From Neohoeflea coraliihabitans (GTDB lineage: Bacteria; Pseudomonadota; Alphaproteobacteria; Rhizobiales; Rhizobiaceae), in assembly GCF_019334345.1 (NCBI RefSeq), contig NZ_JAHWQX010000004.1, positions 186,001 to 250,000 on the forward strand: a stretch of DNA of 64,000 nucleotides, written 5' to 3'. The translations under genes and the position numbers were made by a program. This document shows positions 40,803 to 50,051 of the stretch, one piece after another (positions within the stretch are counted from its first letter, which is position 1; each line of letters starts with the position of its first letter). The notes under the pieces were generated by a model. That model was given only the letters and a program-made list of their open reading frames with translations. It did not search any database and had not been told where the DNA came from.

Positions 40803-42947
40803 ATGACAATTTTGTTGGCTGTCATTGTCTGTGGCCTGCTGTCGATCGTCTACGCGATCTGGGCCACCCGATCGGTGCTCGCCGCCGATCAGGGCAATGA
40901 GCGGATGCGGGAAATCGCCGGTTATATCCGCGAGGGCGCCCAAGCCTATCTGACCCGTCAGTACACCACGATCGGGATCGTTGGTGCCGTCGTTTTCGTG
41001 ATCACCTGGTTGCTTCTCGGCGCCCTGGCTGCCGTCGGCTTCCTGATCGGTGCGGTGCTCTCCGGACTGGCCGGCTTCATCGGCATGCATGTGTCCGTAC
41101 GCGCCAATGTACGCACCGCCCAGGCCGCTGCAGGCAGCCTTGCCGCCGGCCTCGACGTCGCCTTCAAATCCGGCGCCATCACCGGCATGCTGGTGGCCGG
41201 CCTCGCCCTGCTTGGCGTTTCCGTCTACTACGCCGTCCTGACCGCCGGCATGGGGCTTCCCTCTGATGGCCGCCTTGTCATCGACGCGCTCGTGGCGCTC
41301 GGTTTCGGCGCTTCGCTGATCTCCATCTTCGCCCGCCTCGGCGGCGGCATCTTCACCAAGGGCGCCGATGTTGGCGGCGATCTGGTCGGCAAGGTCGAAG
41401 CCGGTATTCCCGAGGACGATCCGCGCAACCCGGCCACCATCGCTGACAATGTCGGCGACAATGTCGGCGACTGCGCCGGCATGGCCGCCGACCTGTTCGA
41501 AACCTATGCGGTCACCGTCGTGGCCACCATGGTTCTCGCGGCCATCTTCTTCGGCGGCTCGGCGCTTCTCGGCGCCACCATGCTGTATCCGCTGGCCATC
41601 TGCGGCGCCTCGATCCTGACCTCGATTGCCGGCACCTTCTTCGTCAAGCTTGGTCAGAACGGCTCGATCATGGGCGCGCTCTACAAGGGTCTGATCGTCA
41701 CCGGCCTTCTGTCCATCGTCGGGCTCGCGGTCGCCACCTGGGCCACCGTCGGATTTGGCGATGTTGCCGAAGTCGCCGGCCAGATGATCACCGGCTGGGC
41801 TTTGTTCGGCTGCGGCGTCATCGGCCTGATCGTCACCGCGCTGATCGTCGTGATCACCGAATACTACACCGGCACCAACAAGCGCCCGGTCAATTCGATC
41901 AGCCAGGCATCGGTCACCGGCCACGGCACCAATGTCATCCAGGGTCTGGCGATCTCGCTCGAATCGACGGCCCTGCCGGCCATCGTCATCGTCGCGGGCA
42001 TCATCTCGACCTTTCAGCTCGCCGGTCTTTTCGGCACGGCCATCGCGGTTACCGCCATGCTCGGCATCGCCGGCATGATCGTCGCCCTCGATGCCTTCGG
42101 TCCGGTCACCGACAATGCCGGTGGTATTGCCGAAATGTCCGACCTGCCACCGGAAGTGCGCCAGACGACCGATGCACTCGACGCGGTCGGCAACACCACC
42201 AAGGCGGTGACCAAGGGCTACGCCATCGGTTCCGCCGGCCTCGGCGCCCTGGTGCTGTTTGCCGCCTATTCCAACGATCTGCAGTTCTTCGCCGCCAATT
42301 CCGATCAGTATCCTTACTTTGCCGGCATGGGCGAGATCTCCTTTGATCTGTCCAACCCCTATGTCGTCGCCGGCCTGATCTTCGGCGGACTGATCCCCTA
42401 TCTGTTCGGCGGTATTGCCATGACCGCGGTCGGCCGTGCCGGCGGCGCCGTCGTCGAGGAAGTGCGCCGTCAGTTCCGCGAAAAACCCGGCATCATGCAG
42501 GGCACGGAAAAGCCCGACTACGGCCGGGCCGTCGACATGCTGACCAAGGCGGCGATCAAGGAAATGATCATTCCCTCGCTGCTGCCGGTTCTGGCGCCGC
42601 TGGTCGTCTATTTCGGCGTCCTGCTGATTTCCGGCTCGCGCGCTTCGGCCTTCGCGGCGCTCGGGGCGTCGCTGCTCGGCGTCATCGTCAACGGCCTGTT
42701 CGTCGCCATCTCGATGACCTCCGGCGGCGGGGCCTGGGACAACGCCAAGAAGTCCTTCGAGGACGGCTTTGTCGACAAGGACGGCGTCAAGCACGTCAAG
42801 GGCTCGGATGCGCACATGGCCTCGGTGACCGGCGACACGGTCGGCGATCCCTACAAGGACACCGCCGGTCCGGCAGTCAACCCGGCCATCAAGATCACCA
42901 ACATCGTCGCGCTTTTGCTGCTGGCGGTTCTCGCCCACTCGGCCTGA
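40803..42947 (+). CDS. hppA: Membrane-bound proton-translocating pyrophosphatase, K+-independent type
   Basis: Couples pyrophosphate hydrolysis to proton pumping across the inner membrane. The protein has 714 residues and about 16 helices. The pyrophosphate-binding motif is [19 protein letters not shown] (about residues 181-199), and acidic residues continue in [12 protein letters not shown]. The K+-selectivity segment reads [15 protein letters not shown] with Lys467 and Thr470, the signature of the K+-independent class. A GGAGG ribosome-binding site precedes the ATG. The gene is monocistronic and is followed by two hairpin terminators. Confidence 0.95.
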   Translation: MTILLAVIVCGLLSIVYAIWATRSVLAADQGNERMREIAGYIREGAQAYLTRQYTTIGIVGAVVFVITWLLLGALAAVGFLIGAVLSGLAGFIGMHVSVRANVRTAQAAAGSLAAGLDVAFKSGAITGMLVAGLALLGVSVYYAVLTAGMGLPSDGRLVIDALVALGFGASLISIFARLGGGIFTKGADVGGDLVGKVEAGIPEDDPRNPATIADNVGDNVGDCAGMAADLFETYAVTVVATMVLAAIFFGGSALLGATMLYPLAICGASILTSIAGTFFVKLGQNGSIMGALYKGLIVTGLLSIVGLAVATWATVGFGDVAEVAGQMITGWALFGCGVIGLIVTALIVVITEYYTGTNKRPVNSISQASVTGHGTNVIQGLAISLESTALPAIVIVAGIISTFQLAGLFGTAIAVTAMLGIAGMIVALDAFGPVTDNAGGIAEMSDLPPEVRQTTDALDAVGNTTKAVTKGYAIGSAGLGALVLFAAYSNDLQFFAANSDQYPYFAGMGEISFDLSNPYVVAGLIFGGLIPYLFGGIAMTAVGRAGGAVVEEVRRQFREKPGIMQGTEKPDYGRAVDMLTKAAIKEMIIPSLLPVLAPLVVYFGVLLISGSRASAFAALGASLLGVIVNGLFVAISMTSGGGAWDNAKKSFEDGFVDKDGVKHVKGSDAHMASVTGDTVGDPYKDTAGPAVNPAIKITNIVALLLLAVLAHSA

Positions 42948-42960
42948 GCGTGATCAATCC

Positions 42961-42986
42961 GCCGCCGGCGCGACAGCGCCGGCGGC
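42961..42986. terminator. First hairpin downstream of hppA
   Basis: An 11-bp perfect stem GCCGCCGGCGC (42961-42971), tetraloop GACA, and GCGCCGGCGGC (42976-42986), just after the hppA stop. It is followed by CTTA only, so termination may depend on the second hairpin. Confidence 0.6.
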
Positions 42987-42998
42987 CTTAACAGCAAG

Positions 42999-43028
42999 AA
43001 ACCCCCGCGAGGTCTCTCGCGGGGGTTT
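42999..43028. terminator. Bidirectional terminator between hppA and bamE
   Basis: A 13-bp stem AAACCCCCGCGAG (42999-43011), loop GTCT, and CTCGCGGGGGTTT (43016-43028), with a T-run on the plus strand and an A-rich start on the other side. It separates the converging hppA and bamE genes. Confidence 0.88.
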
Positions 43029-43058
43029 TCATATGAAGCCGACTGAGGGGCTCTGACG

Positions 43059-43559
43059 CTAGGTTCCCAGCAGCGATTTCGCCACCGAGCTGCCGACATT
43101 CGAGCTGGCGCCGGTCAGCAATTGCAGCAGGAAGGTCTCGTCCTGGCCGCCGGTTGGCGTCGTGCGCGAAATCGTGTCGAAGGCACGCCCGTCCTTCAAC
43201 GTGTAATGGGCGATGTTGGTCACCGTCCCCTCATCGTCGAAATAGACCGCCAGCACATCCTGGGACACCAGCTTCGGCTTCAGGAACATCGCTGCCCGCT
43301 CGCGCTTCTGCGAGATGTAATAGAAGACCTCATTGTCGAAAGTGGCGGTGGTTGAGGGCGTCCCCAGCGACAACAGCACCTGGTCACGGCTCGATCCGAC
43401 GGGGGTGAGCTCCAGCGCCTGCTGGTCGATCACATAACCCTGGTTGAGCACTTCTTTCGTCATGCAGCCCGATGCGCCAAGCACCGACAAGGCCAGCACG
43501 GCGGTGGTCAGCCGGAAAGTTCTCCCGGTTGCCTTGAAAACACTTCTCGTCAACGACAT
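43059..43559 (-). CDS. bamE: Outer-membrane assembly lipoprotein BamE (SmpA/OmlA family)
   Basis: Small lipoprotein of the BAM complex that inserts beta-barrel proteins in the outer membrane. A lipoprotein signal ends LSVLGASGC, giving Cys32 as the lipidated residue. The BamE fold follows, with SRDQVLLSLGTPSTTATF and the YYISQKRERAAMFLKPKL strand. The start at 43559 (MSLTRSV) is supported by a GAGGGAG ribosome-binding site and gives 166 residues; the upstream frame is an extension. It is divergent from the cytochrome-c chaperone gene, the usual arrangement in Rhizobiales. Confidence 0.92.
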   Translation of the reverse strand: MSLTRSVFKATGRTFRLTTAVLALSVLGASGCMTKEVLNQGYVIDQQALELTPVGSSRDQVLLSLGTPSTTATFDNEVFYYISQKRERAAMFLKPKLVSQDVLAVYFDDEGTVTNIAHYTLKDGRAFDTISRTTPTGGQDETFLLQLLTGASSNVGSSVAKSLLGT

Positions 43560-43676
43560 CTCCCTCGGACGCGCAGGCTGCGGTTGCCTTTTGCGCTTCA
43601 TTCGGTAAACCAGCTTCCGTCCCGATGCAACCGCGATCGGATCCCTGCCTTACCGAACCGCATTGAAGGCAATTTG

Positions 43677-44234
43677 ATGATTTTTTCGCTTTTCGAACGA
43701 AAAAAGGCCAATTCGGCTCTGGTCACCCGCCAATATGAGGCGATCACCGAGAGTGCGCGTCAGCCGGTGTTCTATCGTGACATGAATGTGCCCGATACGG
43801 TGATGGGCCGGTTTGAAATGATCACCCTGCACATGGTGCTCTATTTCCGCCACAGCCGCGACGCCGGTCCGACAGCGCGCCTGGTCGCCCAGGAGATCAT
43901 CGAGGCCTTCTTCGAGGACATCGACCATTCGATGCGCGAGCTCGGCATCGGCGATGCCGGTGTGCCCAAGCGCATGAAGAAGATCGGCCGCATGTTCTAC
44001 GGCCGCGCCGACAGCTACGAGGCGGCTCTGGCCGCTGATGACCGCGAGGCGCTGGCCGCTGCCCTGGCGCGCAATATTCATCCCGCAACACCACCGCCGA
44101 CCGCGCCCTCGATGCAGGCGCTGGCCGAGCATGCCTTCCGCGTGGATCGCGCTCTCGCGAATGTCGCGCAAGCCGAGTATGAAGGCGGCACGGTGCACTT
44201 TCCGCCGGCTCCGGTTTTAACGGAGGAAAGATGA
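43677..44234 (+). CDS. Ubiquinol-cytochrome c chaperone family protein
   Basis: A 185-residue cytosolic protein of the CBP3/UQCC1-like family, which in mitochondria helps assemble cytochrome bc1. The conserved segments FYRDMNVPDTVMGRFEMITL and HMVLYFRH are followed by FEDIDHSMRELGIGD, then KRMKKIGRMFYGR. In bacteria the role is inferred. ATG 43677 has a GAAGG ribosome-binding site. It overlaps the DUF177 gene by ATGA, so the two are translationally coupled. Confidence 0.9.
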   Translation: MIFSLFERKKANSALVTRQYEAITESARQPVFYRDMNVPDTVMGRFEMITLHMVLYFRHSRDAGPTARLVAQEIIEAFFEDIDHSMRELGIGDAGVPKRMKKIGRMFYGRADSYEAALAADDREALAAALARNIHPATPPPTAPSMQALAEHAFRVDRALANVAQAEYEGGTVHFPPAPVLTEER

Positions 44235-44824
44235 TGACGCGCACCGACAATGATGGCACCGCCGATCCGGCCTTCTCTTTCACGGTCAATGTCGGCCGCA
44301 TTGCCGCCAACCCCGTACAGCTGACCTTTGCGGCAGAGGGCAGTGAGCTGCGCCGACTGGCCACCGTCTGGGGTGTCGATGAGGTCGAAGCCTTCTCCGG
44401 TACCGCAGCTGTCAGCCGCTGGAAGCGCGACGGTGTGCGCGTCAAGGGCCGGGTCGAGGCTACCGTTGTGCAGCCCTGCGTCGTCAGCCTCGAACCGGTG
44501 CGCCAGGACATCAGCGAGGCGTTCGAGACGCTGTTCGTGCCGGAAAATTCGCGTCTGGCGCGCATCGAACTGGAGAGCGGCGAGATGGTCATCGATGCCG
44601 AGGGCCCCGACTTGCCGGAAACCTTTGGCGGCGACCGGATCGACATCGGCGCCGTGGCCGCGGAGTACGCCGCCCTTGCCATCGATCCGTATCCGCGCCG
44701 CGATGACGCCGCCTTTCAGGGCCATATCGAATCCGATCCCGATCGGGACGAGAAAATTTCCCCCTTCGCGGTGCTGAAATCGGCGACCAGGGAAGACCCG
44801 ACCGGGGAGAACGGGTCGGATTGA
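44231..44824 (+). CDS. DUF177 domain-containing protein (YceD family)
   Basis: A 197-residue protein of the YceD/DUF177 family, linked to 23S rRNA processing in other bacteria and often next to rpmF. The core segment RVEATVVQPCVVSLEPVRQD contains the cysteine-bearing VxxxCxxxLxP pattern typical of the family (one Cys here). The C-terminal third is acidic and includes DIGAVAAEYAALAIDPYPRRDDA. Translationally coupled to the preceding chaperone gene. rpmF does not follow; plsX does, after a 360-base gap. Confidence 0.88.
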   Translation: MMTRTDNDGTADPAFSFTVNVGRIAANPVQLTFAAEGSELRRLATVWGVDEVEAFSGTAAVSRWKRDGVRVKGRVEATVVQPCVVSLEPVRQDISEAFETLFVPENSRLARIELESGEMVIDAEGPDLPETFGGDRIDIGAVAAEYAALAIDPYPRRDDAAFQGHIESDPDRDEKISPFAVLKSATREDPTGENGSD

Positions 44825-45184
44825 CCTGGCGCGGACGGGGCCCGTCCCTTCGCGATTGCAGGTGCGGCCCGCCAGGCAGCGCGATCGGCAACCGCAATGC
44901 CGCGAATGCGATCGACCCGGCGCCTGTTGCCACATGCTCGCCACAGCCGGCCCCCACAAAGCGGTTGTGCGCTGGCGGAAAAGCGGTATTTTCACCCCCG
45001 ATTTGCGGCGGACCGCGGTTCGGCCCGTGGCGCGGTGCAGATGCGAGCTCCGGCGGCGCTGAAAGGCGGCGTTGCGCGGCGACCAGCAGCGATCACCGGT
45101 GCCGATCAATCAGCCCGTGCTGGTAGCGACAAGAGTGTCAGCGGGGGGCAAGAGCGTGAGTGCGGCAGAGAAAAAGGACAGCGC
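44825..45184. other. Long intergenic region before plsX
   Basis: 360 bases without a recognisable gene. An open frame continues upstream of plsX from 44897, but its translation is arginine-rich and unlike PlsX. It probably holds the plsX promoter and leader; an AAGGA ribosome-binding site for the GTG start lies at the right end. Confidence 0.5.
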
Positions 45185-46252
45185 GTGGTAAGCATATCGG
45201 TGGATCTGATGGGGGGCGATCATGGCCCTGAAGTCACCATTCCCGGCGTCGCGCTGTCGTTGGAGCGTCATCCCGATACCCGTTTCGTCCTGCACGGCAT
45301 CGCGGCCGAGTGCGAGCCTATACTCGCCCGCCACCCGGCGCTGCAAAAGGCCTCCACTTTCATCCCGGCCGAGATCGCGGTGCAGATGGATGCCAAGCCG
45401 AGCCAGGCGCTGCGCCAGGGACGTTACCGCTCTTCGATGTGGTGCGCCATCGAATCGGTCAAGACCGGCAATGCCGATGTCTGCGTGTCGGCCGGCAACA
45501 CCGGGGCGCTGATGGCCATGGCGATGTTCTGCCTGCGCACCATGGCCAATATCGAACGCCCGGCCATTGCCGCGATATGGCCGACCATGCGCGGCGAGAG
45601 CATCGTCCTTGACGTCGGAGCGACCGTTGGCGCCGATGCCCAGCAATTGATCGATTTCTCGATGATGGGCGCTGCCATGTCGCGCGCCCTGTTCCAGATC
45701 CAGAGGCCAACCGTCGGCCTTCTGAATATCGGCGTCGAGGAGGTCAAGGGCAATGAAGAGGTCAAGGAGGCCGGTCGTCTGTTGCGCGACGCCAATCTTC
45801 CGGGCCTGAAATACCATGGCAATGTCGAGGGCAATGATCTCGGACGCGGCACGGTCGATGTCGTGGTCACCGAGGGCTTTGTCGGCAACATCGCCCTGAA
45901 GACCGCCGAGGGCACAGCGCGCCAGATCGCGCAATATCTGCGCGCCGCCATGTCGCGCACGCTGCTGGCCAAGATCGGTTACTTCTTCGCCAAGGGCGCC
46001 TTTGATCTGCTGCGCGAGAAAATGGATCCCGGCAAGGTCAATGGCGGCGTTTTTCTCGGCCTCAACGGCATCGTGATCAAGAGCCATGGCGGCGCCGATG
46101 CCGATGGTTTTGCCAATGCCATCGATGTCGGTTACGACATGGCGCGCAACGGGCTCAAGGCGCGTATCGAACAGGACCTTAATTTGTATCATTCCCGTCG
46201 TCCGTCCGACCTTTCAGGGCCGAAGGCCGGCGTCGACGAGCAGGGCCAATAG
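45185..46252 (+). CDS. plsX: Phosphate acyltransferase PlsX
   Basis: Makes acyl-phosphate from acyl-ACP for the first step of phospholipid synthesis. The N-terminal strand [18 protein letters not shown] is unmistakable. Later segments include [18 protein letters not shown] and [19 protein letters not shown], and the C-terminal [20 protein letters not shown]. The GTG at 45185 follows an AAGGA ribosome-binding site and gives 355 residues. Its stop is followed after one base by the fabH start. Confidence 0.95.
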   Translation: MVSISVDLMGGDHGPEVTIPGVALSLERHPDTRFVLHGIAAECEPILARHPALQKASTFIPAEIAVQMDAKPSQALRQGRYRSSMWCAIESVKTGNADVCVSAGNTGALMAMAMFCLRTMANIERPAIAAIWPTMRGESIVLDVGATVGADAQQLIDFSMMGAAMSRALFQIQRPTVGLLNIGVEEVKGNEEVKEAGRLLRDANLPGLKYHGNVEGNDLGRGTVDVVVTEGFVGNIALKTAEGTARQIAQYLRAAMSRTLLAKIGYFFAKGAFDLLREKMDPGKVNGGVFLGLNGIVIKSHGGADADGFANAIDVGYDMARNGLKARIEQDLNLYHSRRPSDLSGPKAGVDEQGQ

Positions 46253-46253
46253 C

Positions 46254-47225
46254 ATGATCAGATCAGTAGTTTGCGGTTTCGGAGCCGCGTTGCCCAAGCG
46301 GGCGATGGCAAATGCCGAAATCGAGGGGATTGTCGAAACCAGCGATGAATGGATCGTGCAGCGCACCGGCATCCGCCAGCGCCACATTGCCGACGAGACC
46401 GAGACGACGGCCTCGCTCGGCGAGGCGGCCGCGCGCCAGGCGCTTGACAATGCCGGCCTGACAGTCGCCGACATCGACATGATCATCCTGGCCACATCGA
46501 CCCCGGACAACACCTTTCCGGCGACCGCGGTCAACATTCAGAGCCGCCTCGGCATGCATCACGGTTTCGCCTTCGATCTGCAGGCGGTCTGCTCCGGCTT
46601 CGTCTTCGCGGTGACCACAGCCGACAACTACATCAAGACCGGGCTCGCCAGGCGCGTGCTGGTGATCGGCGCCGAGACCTTTTCACGCATTCTCGACTGG
46701 ACTGACCGCACCACCTGCGTCTTGTTCGGCGACGGCGCCGGCGCCATTATCCTCGAAGCGCAGCAGGGCGAGGGCACCACCGCCGATCGCGGCATTCTCA
46801 CCGCCCATCTGCGCTCCGACGGCAGTCACATGGAAAAGCTCTATGTCGATGGCGGCCCGTCCTCGACCGGCACGGTCGGCCAATTGCGCATGCAGGGACG
46901 CGAGGTCTTCAAACACGCTGTCGGCATGATCACCGATGTCATCGAGGCCGCCTATGAGGCCACGGGTCTGACCTCACAGGACATCGACTGGTTCGTGCCG
47001 CATCAGGCCAACCGGCGCATCATTGAAGCCTCGGCGAAAAAGCTCGGCATCGCTCCGGAAAAAGTGATCCTGACGGTCGATCGGCATGGCAACACTTCGG
47101 CGGCTTCCATTCCGCTGGCGCTGCATCATGCCGCGTCCGAGGGACGCATCCAGAAAGGCGACATGGTCCTGCTTGAAGCCATGGGCGGCGGCTTCACCTG
47201 GGGGTCTGTTCTCCTGCGCTGGTAG
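46254..47225 (+). CDS. fabH: Beta-ketoacyl-ACP synthase III
   Basis: Starts fatty-acid chains by condensing acetyl-CoA with malonyl-ACP. The catalytic triad is complete: Cys113 in QAVCSGF, His250 in VPHQANRRI and Asn280 in RHGNTSAAS. Length 323 is typical. It begins one base after the plsX stop, so both are in one transcript. The ihfA gene follows after 290 bases, with its own likely promoter. Confidence 0.97.
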   Translation: MIRSVVCGFGAALPKRAMANAEIEGIVETSDEWIVQRTGIRQRHIADETETTASLGEAAARQALDNAGLTVADIDMIILATSTPDNTFPATAVNIQSRLGMHHGFAFDLQAVCSGFVFAVTTADNYIKTGLARRVLVIGAETFSRILDWTDRTTCVLFGDGAGAIILEAQQGEGTTADRGILTAHLRSDGSHMEKLYVDGGPSSTGTVGQLRMQGREVFKHAVGMITDVIEAAYEATGLTSQDIDWFVPHQANRRIIEASAKKLGIAPEKVILTVDRHGNTSAASIPLALHHAASEGRIQKGDMVLLEAMGGGFTWGSVLLRW

Positions 47226-47434
47226 GCGATTGCCCTCCAAGCCGCCCCTTGGTCACCGACCGGGCCATCGAGCCGGTCATTGACCCGGCCATCAACCGGC
47301 CATCAACCGGTTGCGAAAAGCAATCTTCCGGCCCGCCGCAGGTAAACTGTATCGCTTTTGGCCAGGCCGCGGTTTCTATTAGGAAATCTGAAACCTTGTC
47401 GCTGCCCGTTTGTCCGCAATACTTCAAGGGCTTG

Positions 47435-47463
47435 CTTGACCTTGGGGGACATGGCCCATACAG
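47435..47463 (+). promoter_or_regulatory. Probable promoter of ihfA
   Basis: CTTGAC at 47435-47440, a 17-base spacer and ATACAG at 47458-47463. CTTGAC is the usual -35 element of alphaproteobacterial housekeeping promoters. The element sits about 50 bases upstream of the ihfA start. Confidence 0.55.
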
Positions 47464-47513
47464 TTGCGCCACCGGCCTGACGAATGGGGAAGTGGGCCGC
47501 GTGGCAGGGACAA

Positions 47514-47939
47514 ATGAGCGGCAAAACTGTAACACGTGCAGATCTGGCGGAGGCTGTCTTTCGGAAAGTCGGCCTGTCGCGAACCGAATCGGCGGATCTG
47601 GTCGAGATGGTCATCGACGAGATCTGCGGCGCCATTGTTCGCGGCGATTCCGTCAAGTTGTCCTCCTTTGCCACATTTCAGGTGCGCGACAAGAAGGAAC
47701 GCATTGGCCGCAACCCGAAAACCGGTGAGGAAGTGCCGATTTCGCCGCGCCGGGTGATGACCTTCAAGGCTTCGAACGTTCTGAAAAACCGGGTCTTGGC
47801 CGGCCATCGCAAGGCCATCGGCAAGACCTCGGCCAACGCGGCCCGCAATTCCGAATCTTCGGCCGACACGGGCAGCGAAGGCGCGGCGGCTGTGGCGGGC
47901 ATGAACAGGCCGGGCGGCAAGGCCGGTACCGGCGCCTGA
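47514..47939 (+). CDS. ihfA: Integration host factor subunit alpha with long C-terminal tail
   Basis: DNA-bending protein, partner of IHF-beta, used in transcription, replication and recombination. The core is clear: [19 protein letters not shown] at the start and [15 protein letters not shown], then the arm with [12 protein letters not shown], whose Pro68 is the intercalating proline. Residues after about 98 ([14 protein letters not shown] onward) form a low-complexity tail of some 42 residues, absent from E. coli IhfA (99 aa). The ATG at 47514 is preceded by AGGGA. It follows fabH and precedes a MerR gene, a conserved order. Confidence 0.94.
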   Translation: MSGKTVTRADLAEAVFRKVGLSRTESADLVEMVIDEICGAIVRGDSVKLSSFATFQVRDKKERIGRNPKTGEEVPISPRRVMTFKASNVLKNRVLAGHRKAIGKTSANAARNSESSADTGSEGAAAVAGMNRPGGKAGTGA

Positions 47940-48135
47940 CATTTCCTGAAAGAATTGCCGCGCCCCGCCCAAGACAACAGACCAAGACAGCGGTGCATGG
48001 CGCTTGCCGGACCCGCGCCAAAGCTTGATCTTTCCTGTCGAGATGCTTGAATAAGCCGCTATTGCGTAGCGGCGTCTTGATTCGCTGCAGCATGCGCGAA
48101 ACCGTTGACGGAAAGCCGTCCCAGCAGAAGGCAGG

Positions 48136-48699
48136 ATGACGATGGACAAGAGCGCTGACGCCTTTCGCACCATCTCCGAAGTTGCCGACGACCTCGACCT
48201 GCCGCAACATGTGCTGCGTTTCTGGGAAACCCGTTTCAATCAGATCAAGCCGATGAAGCGCGGCGGCGGGCGGCGCTATTACCGCCCCGACGATGTCGAT
48301 CTGCTGAAAGGCATCCGCCACCTGCTCTACGATCAGGGCTATACGATCAAGGGCGTGCAGAAGCTTCTCAAGCAAAACGGCAACAAGTTCGTCATCGCCA
48401 TCGGATCCGGCGATGTCCAGGCCTTCGAGGCTCTTGCCAAGGGCCTGCCGGATGATGTCGCCGGCGCTGCCGGTCCCGGTTCGGGCGATGAGGACACGCT
48501 CGTCGGACAGGCGCGCCCGCCGGCCAGCCGCCGGTTTTTCGGTCGCAGCGGCGGGGAATCCGGCGCGTCGTCCGGCAGCGCAGCGCAAGCGAGCAACGCC
48601 CCCGCTTCGTCAACCGCCTCGGCGGAAGACCGCGCCTTGTTGCAGGAAGCGCTCTATGACCTTCTCGAGTGCAAGCGGCTGCTCGATCAGGTGCGCTGA
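48136..48699 (+). CDS. MerR family transcriptional regulator
   Basis: A 187-residue protein with an N-terminal MerR helix-turn-helix (residues 10-80): [20 protein letters not shown], then [14 protein letters not shown] and the wing [11 protein letters not shown]. The rest is a Gly/Ser/Ala-rich linker and a short C-terminal helix ([17 protein letters not shown]). No metal-binding cysteine set was seen. In Rhizobiales this gene usually follows ihfA and precedes tRNA-Pro; here 3.8 kb intervenes. Target and ligand are unknown. Alternative start two codons in (MDKSAD). Confidence 0.9.
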   Translation: MTMDKSADAFRTISEVADDLDLPQHVLRFWETRFNQIKPMKRGGGRRYYRPDDVDLLKGIRHLLYDQGYTIKGVQKLLKQNGNKFVIAIGSGDVQAFEALAKGLPDDVAGAAGPGSGDEDTLVGQARPPASRRFFGRSGGESGASSGSAAQASNAPASSTASAEDRALLQEALYDLLECKRLLDQVR

Positions 48700-48765
48700 C
48701 GCGTCAGCTTCTTTGCGGTTTGCAATTGAAAGCAGCCATCCGAAGCAGCGCCGCCGTCCGGCGCG

Positions 48766-48969
48766 CTATTGCAGGACACGGGCGCGCGCCCGGCGCGCCT
48801 CGCTGAGCGCTTCTTCCAGATAGCCTTCGACCTCCGCCAGACCCTTTTCCCGCGCCAGCGCCAGGGCCATGTCGAGCTGCATCATCACCATTGCGAGCCT
48901 TTGCTCATCGGTCTGCGATGTATGGCAGATCACCTCGATTGCTTGCGTTCGGTGCGGGTTGCGGGTCAT
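48766..48969 (-). CDS. Small hypothetical protein coupled to a LysR regulator
   Basis: A 67-residue protein of unknown function. Its ATG overlaps the LysR stop codon (TGATG on the minus strand), a sign of real coupled translation. The C-terminal two thirds predict helical structure (MVMMQLDMALALAREKGLAE followed by VEGYLEEALSEARRA). No membrane segment, signal or known motif was seen. The pattern of a leucine-rich helix, turn, then LxxVxxYLxxA loosely resembles the two small proteins at 51342 and 52013. It could be their distant relative, but the similarity is weak. Confidence 0.68.
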   Translation of the reverse strand: MTRNPHRTQAIEVICHTSQTDEQRLAMVMMQLDMALALAREKGLAEVEGYLEEALSEARRARARVLQ

Positions 48970-49964
48970 CAGGCGGCCGTGAACCCTTCGAAATAATTGC
49001 GCAAATCCTCACGCGAGAACTCTTCGTCGATCTGCGCCGGCGTCATCAGCTGCTCGCCGAACCATGGATACTGCGCCGGCGAGAACGCCTCTGTCAGGAA
49101 ATCGATGAACTGCCGGTGCCGGGCAGAGCGCAACAGTTCCGGATGCGTGGCGAGCCATATTTCGGTGCGGAAATGGATGCCGAAATCGATGTACTCGACA
49201 TCGCCGCCGATCGCCCGCGCATAATTCGGCATCATGCCGATTCCGGCGCCCTTCGACACCGCCCAGTAATGCGCCGAGGAGAAGTTCGTTTTCAGCCGCA
49301 CCATCCGGTTGGCAAGCTCGGCATTGAAGATCTTGTCGAGCCCGTAATCGTTCAACTGGTCGGTTTCCTGCTCGACCACCCGGTGATTGGGCAGATCGCT
49401 CAGGGTTTTCGGCGCCCCGTAGCGGGCGATGTATCCGGGACTGGCGAACGGCACGAGATGCAGATAGCCAAGCCGCTTCGTCACGAGATCCGGCTTGTGC
49501 GGCTTGACCAACTGGATCGAAATGTCGGCCTCGAGCCGCATCACGTCGACCGATCGCATCGCGCATTGCAGTTCGATGCGGTTCTTCCATTGGCTCTCAT
49601 CGAGATAATCGGTGATCTTTGGGGTCAGCCAGAAGGTTCCCAGACCCTCGGTGACCGCCAGCCGCACCGGCCCGTTGGCATCCTGCTGCGCGGTTTGCGC
49701 CACTTTCAGCATGTCGGTCATTGACCGCTCGACATCGCCGGCAGCCATCACCACGCGCCGACCTTCCGGCGTGAGCCGGACACCTTCCGCCTTGCGATAA
49801 AACAGCTTGTAGCCCAGCAGATCCTCGAGCCGGGTGATGATGCGGCGCACCGTGTTGATGGCCTGGCCGCTCTCCTCTGCCGCCTTGCGGAAACTCGAGG
49901 TGCGCGCCACCACCAGCAATGTGCGCACGCTGTTCCATTCGACGTTCTTAAACAGGTGTTCCAT
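48969..49964 (-). CDS. LysR family transcriptional regulator
   Basis: A 331-residue LTTR with an N-terminal winged helix-turn-helix (RTSSFRKAAEESGQAINTVR, residues 21-40, then LEDLLGYKLFYRKAEGVRLT) and a periplasmic-binding-like co-inducer domain (about 100-300). It is divergent from the GNAT gene at 50052, with 87 bases between. Two short inverted repeats lie in or at the edge of this gap, fitting the classical LysR arrangement of a divergent regulated target. Coinducer unknown. It is followed by a small gene overlapping its stop. This regulator is a good candidate to control the GNAT/small-protein module. Confidence 0.92.
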   Translation of the reverse strand: MEHLFKNVEWNSVRTLLVVARTSSFRKAAEESGQAINTVRRIITRLEDLLGYKLFYRKAEGVRLTPEGRRVVMAAGDVERSMTDMLKVAQTAQQDANGPVRLAVTEGLGTFWLTPKITDYLDESQWKNRIELQCAMRSVDVMRLEADISIQLVKPHKPDLVTKRLGYLHLVPFASPGYIARYGAPKTLSDLPNHRVVEQETDQLNDYGLDKIFNAELANRMVRLKTNFSSAHYWAVSKGAGIGMMPNYARAIGGDVEYIDFGIHFRTEIWLATHPELLRSARHRQFIDFLTEAFSPAQYPWFGEQLMTPAQIDEEFSREDLRNYFEGFTAA

Positions 49965-49973
49965 CAGTGGAAC
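49958..49973. promoter_or_regulatory. Inverted repeat at the LysR start codon
   Basis: GTTCCA-TCAG-TGGAAC, a perfect 6-bp inverted repeat with a 4-base spacer; it includes a T-N11-A pattern. It overlaps the LysR ATG, so a bound protein would repress that gene. Confidence 0.5.
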
Positions 49974-49988
49974 GCTCCGATGTCATTT

Positions 49989-50000
49989 TGGCTAAAGCCA
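49989..50000. promoter_or_regulatory. Inverted repeat in the LysR/GNAT intergenic region
   Basis: TGGCTAAAGCCA, a perfect inverted repeat (5 bp with a 2-base centre); with one flanking T it fits T-N11-A. It lies 52 bases upstream of the GNAT start and is the best candidate LysR activation site. Confidence 0.5.
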
Positions 50001-50051
50001 GTCTTCATAGCTGCCTGCTAAATACCACTCACAATTTAGAGAGGTGCAGAA

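Noticed and set aside
40695-42938. Long minus-strand open frame opposite hppA
   Set aside because: Antisense shadow of the pyrophosphatase, Asp/Gly/His-rich with no recognisable domain.
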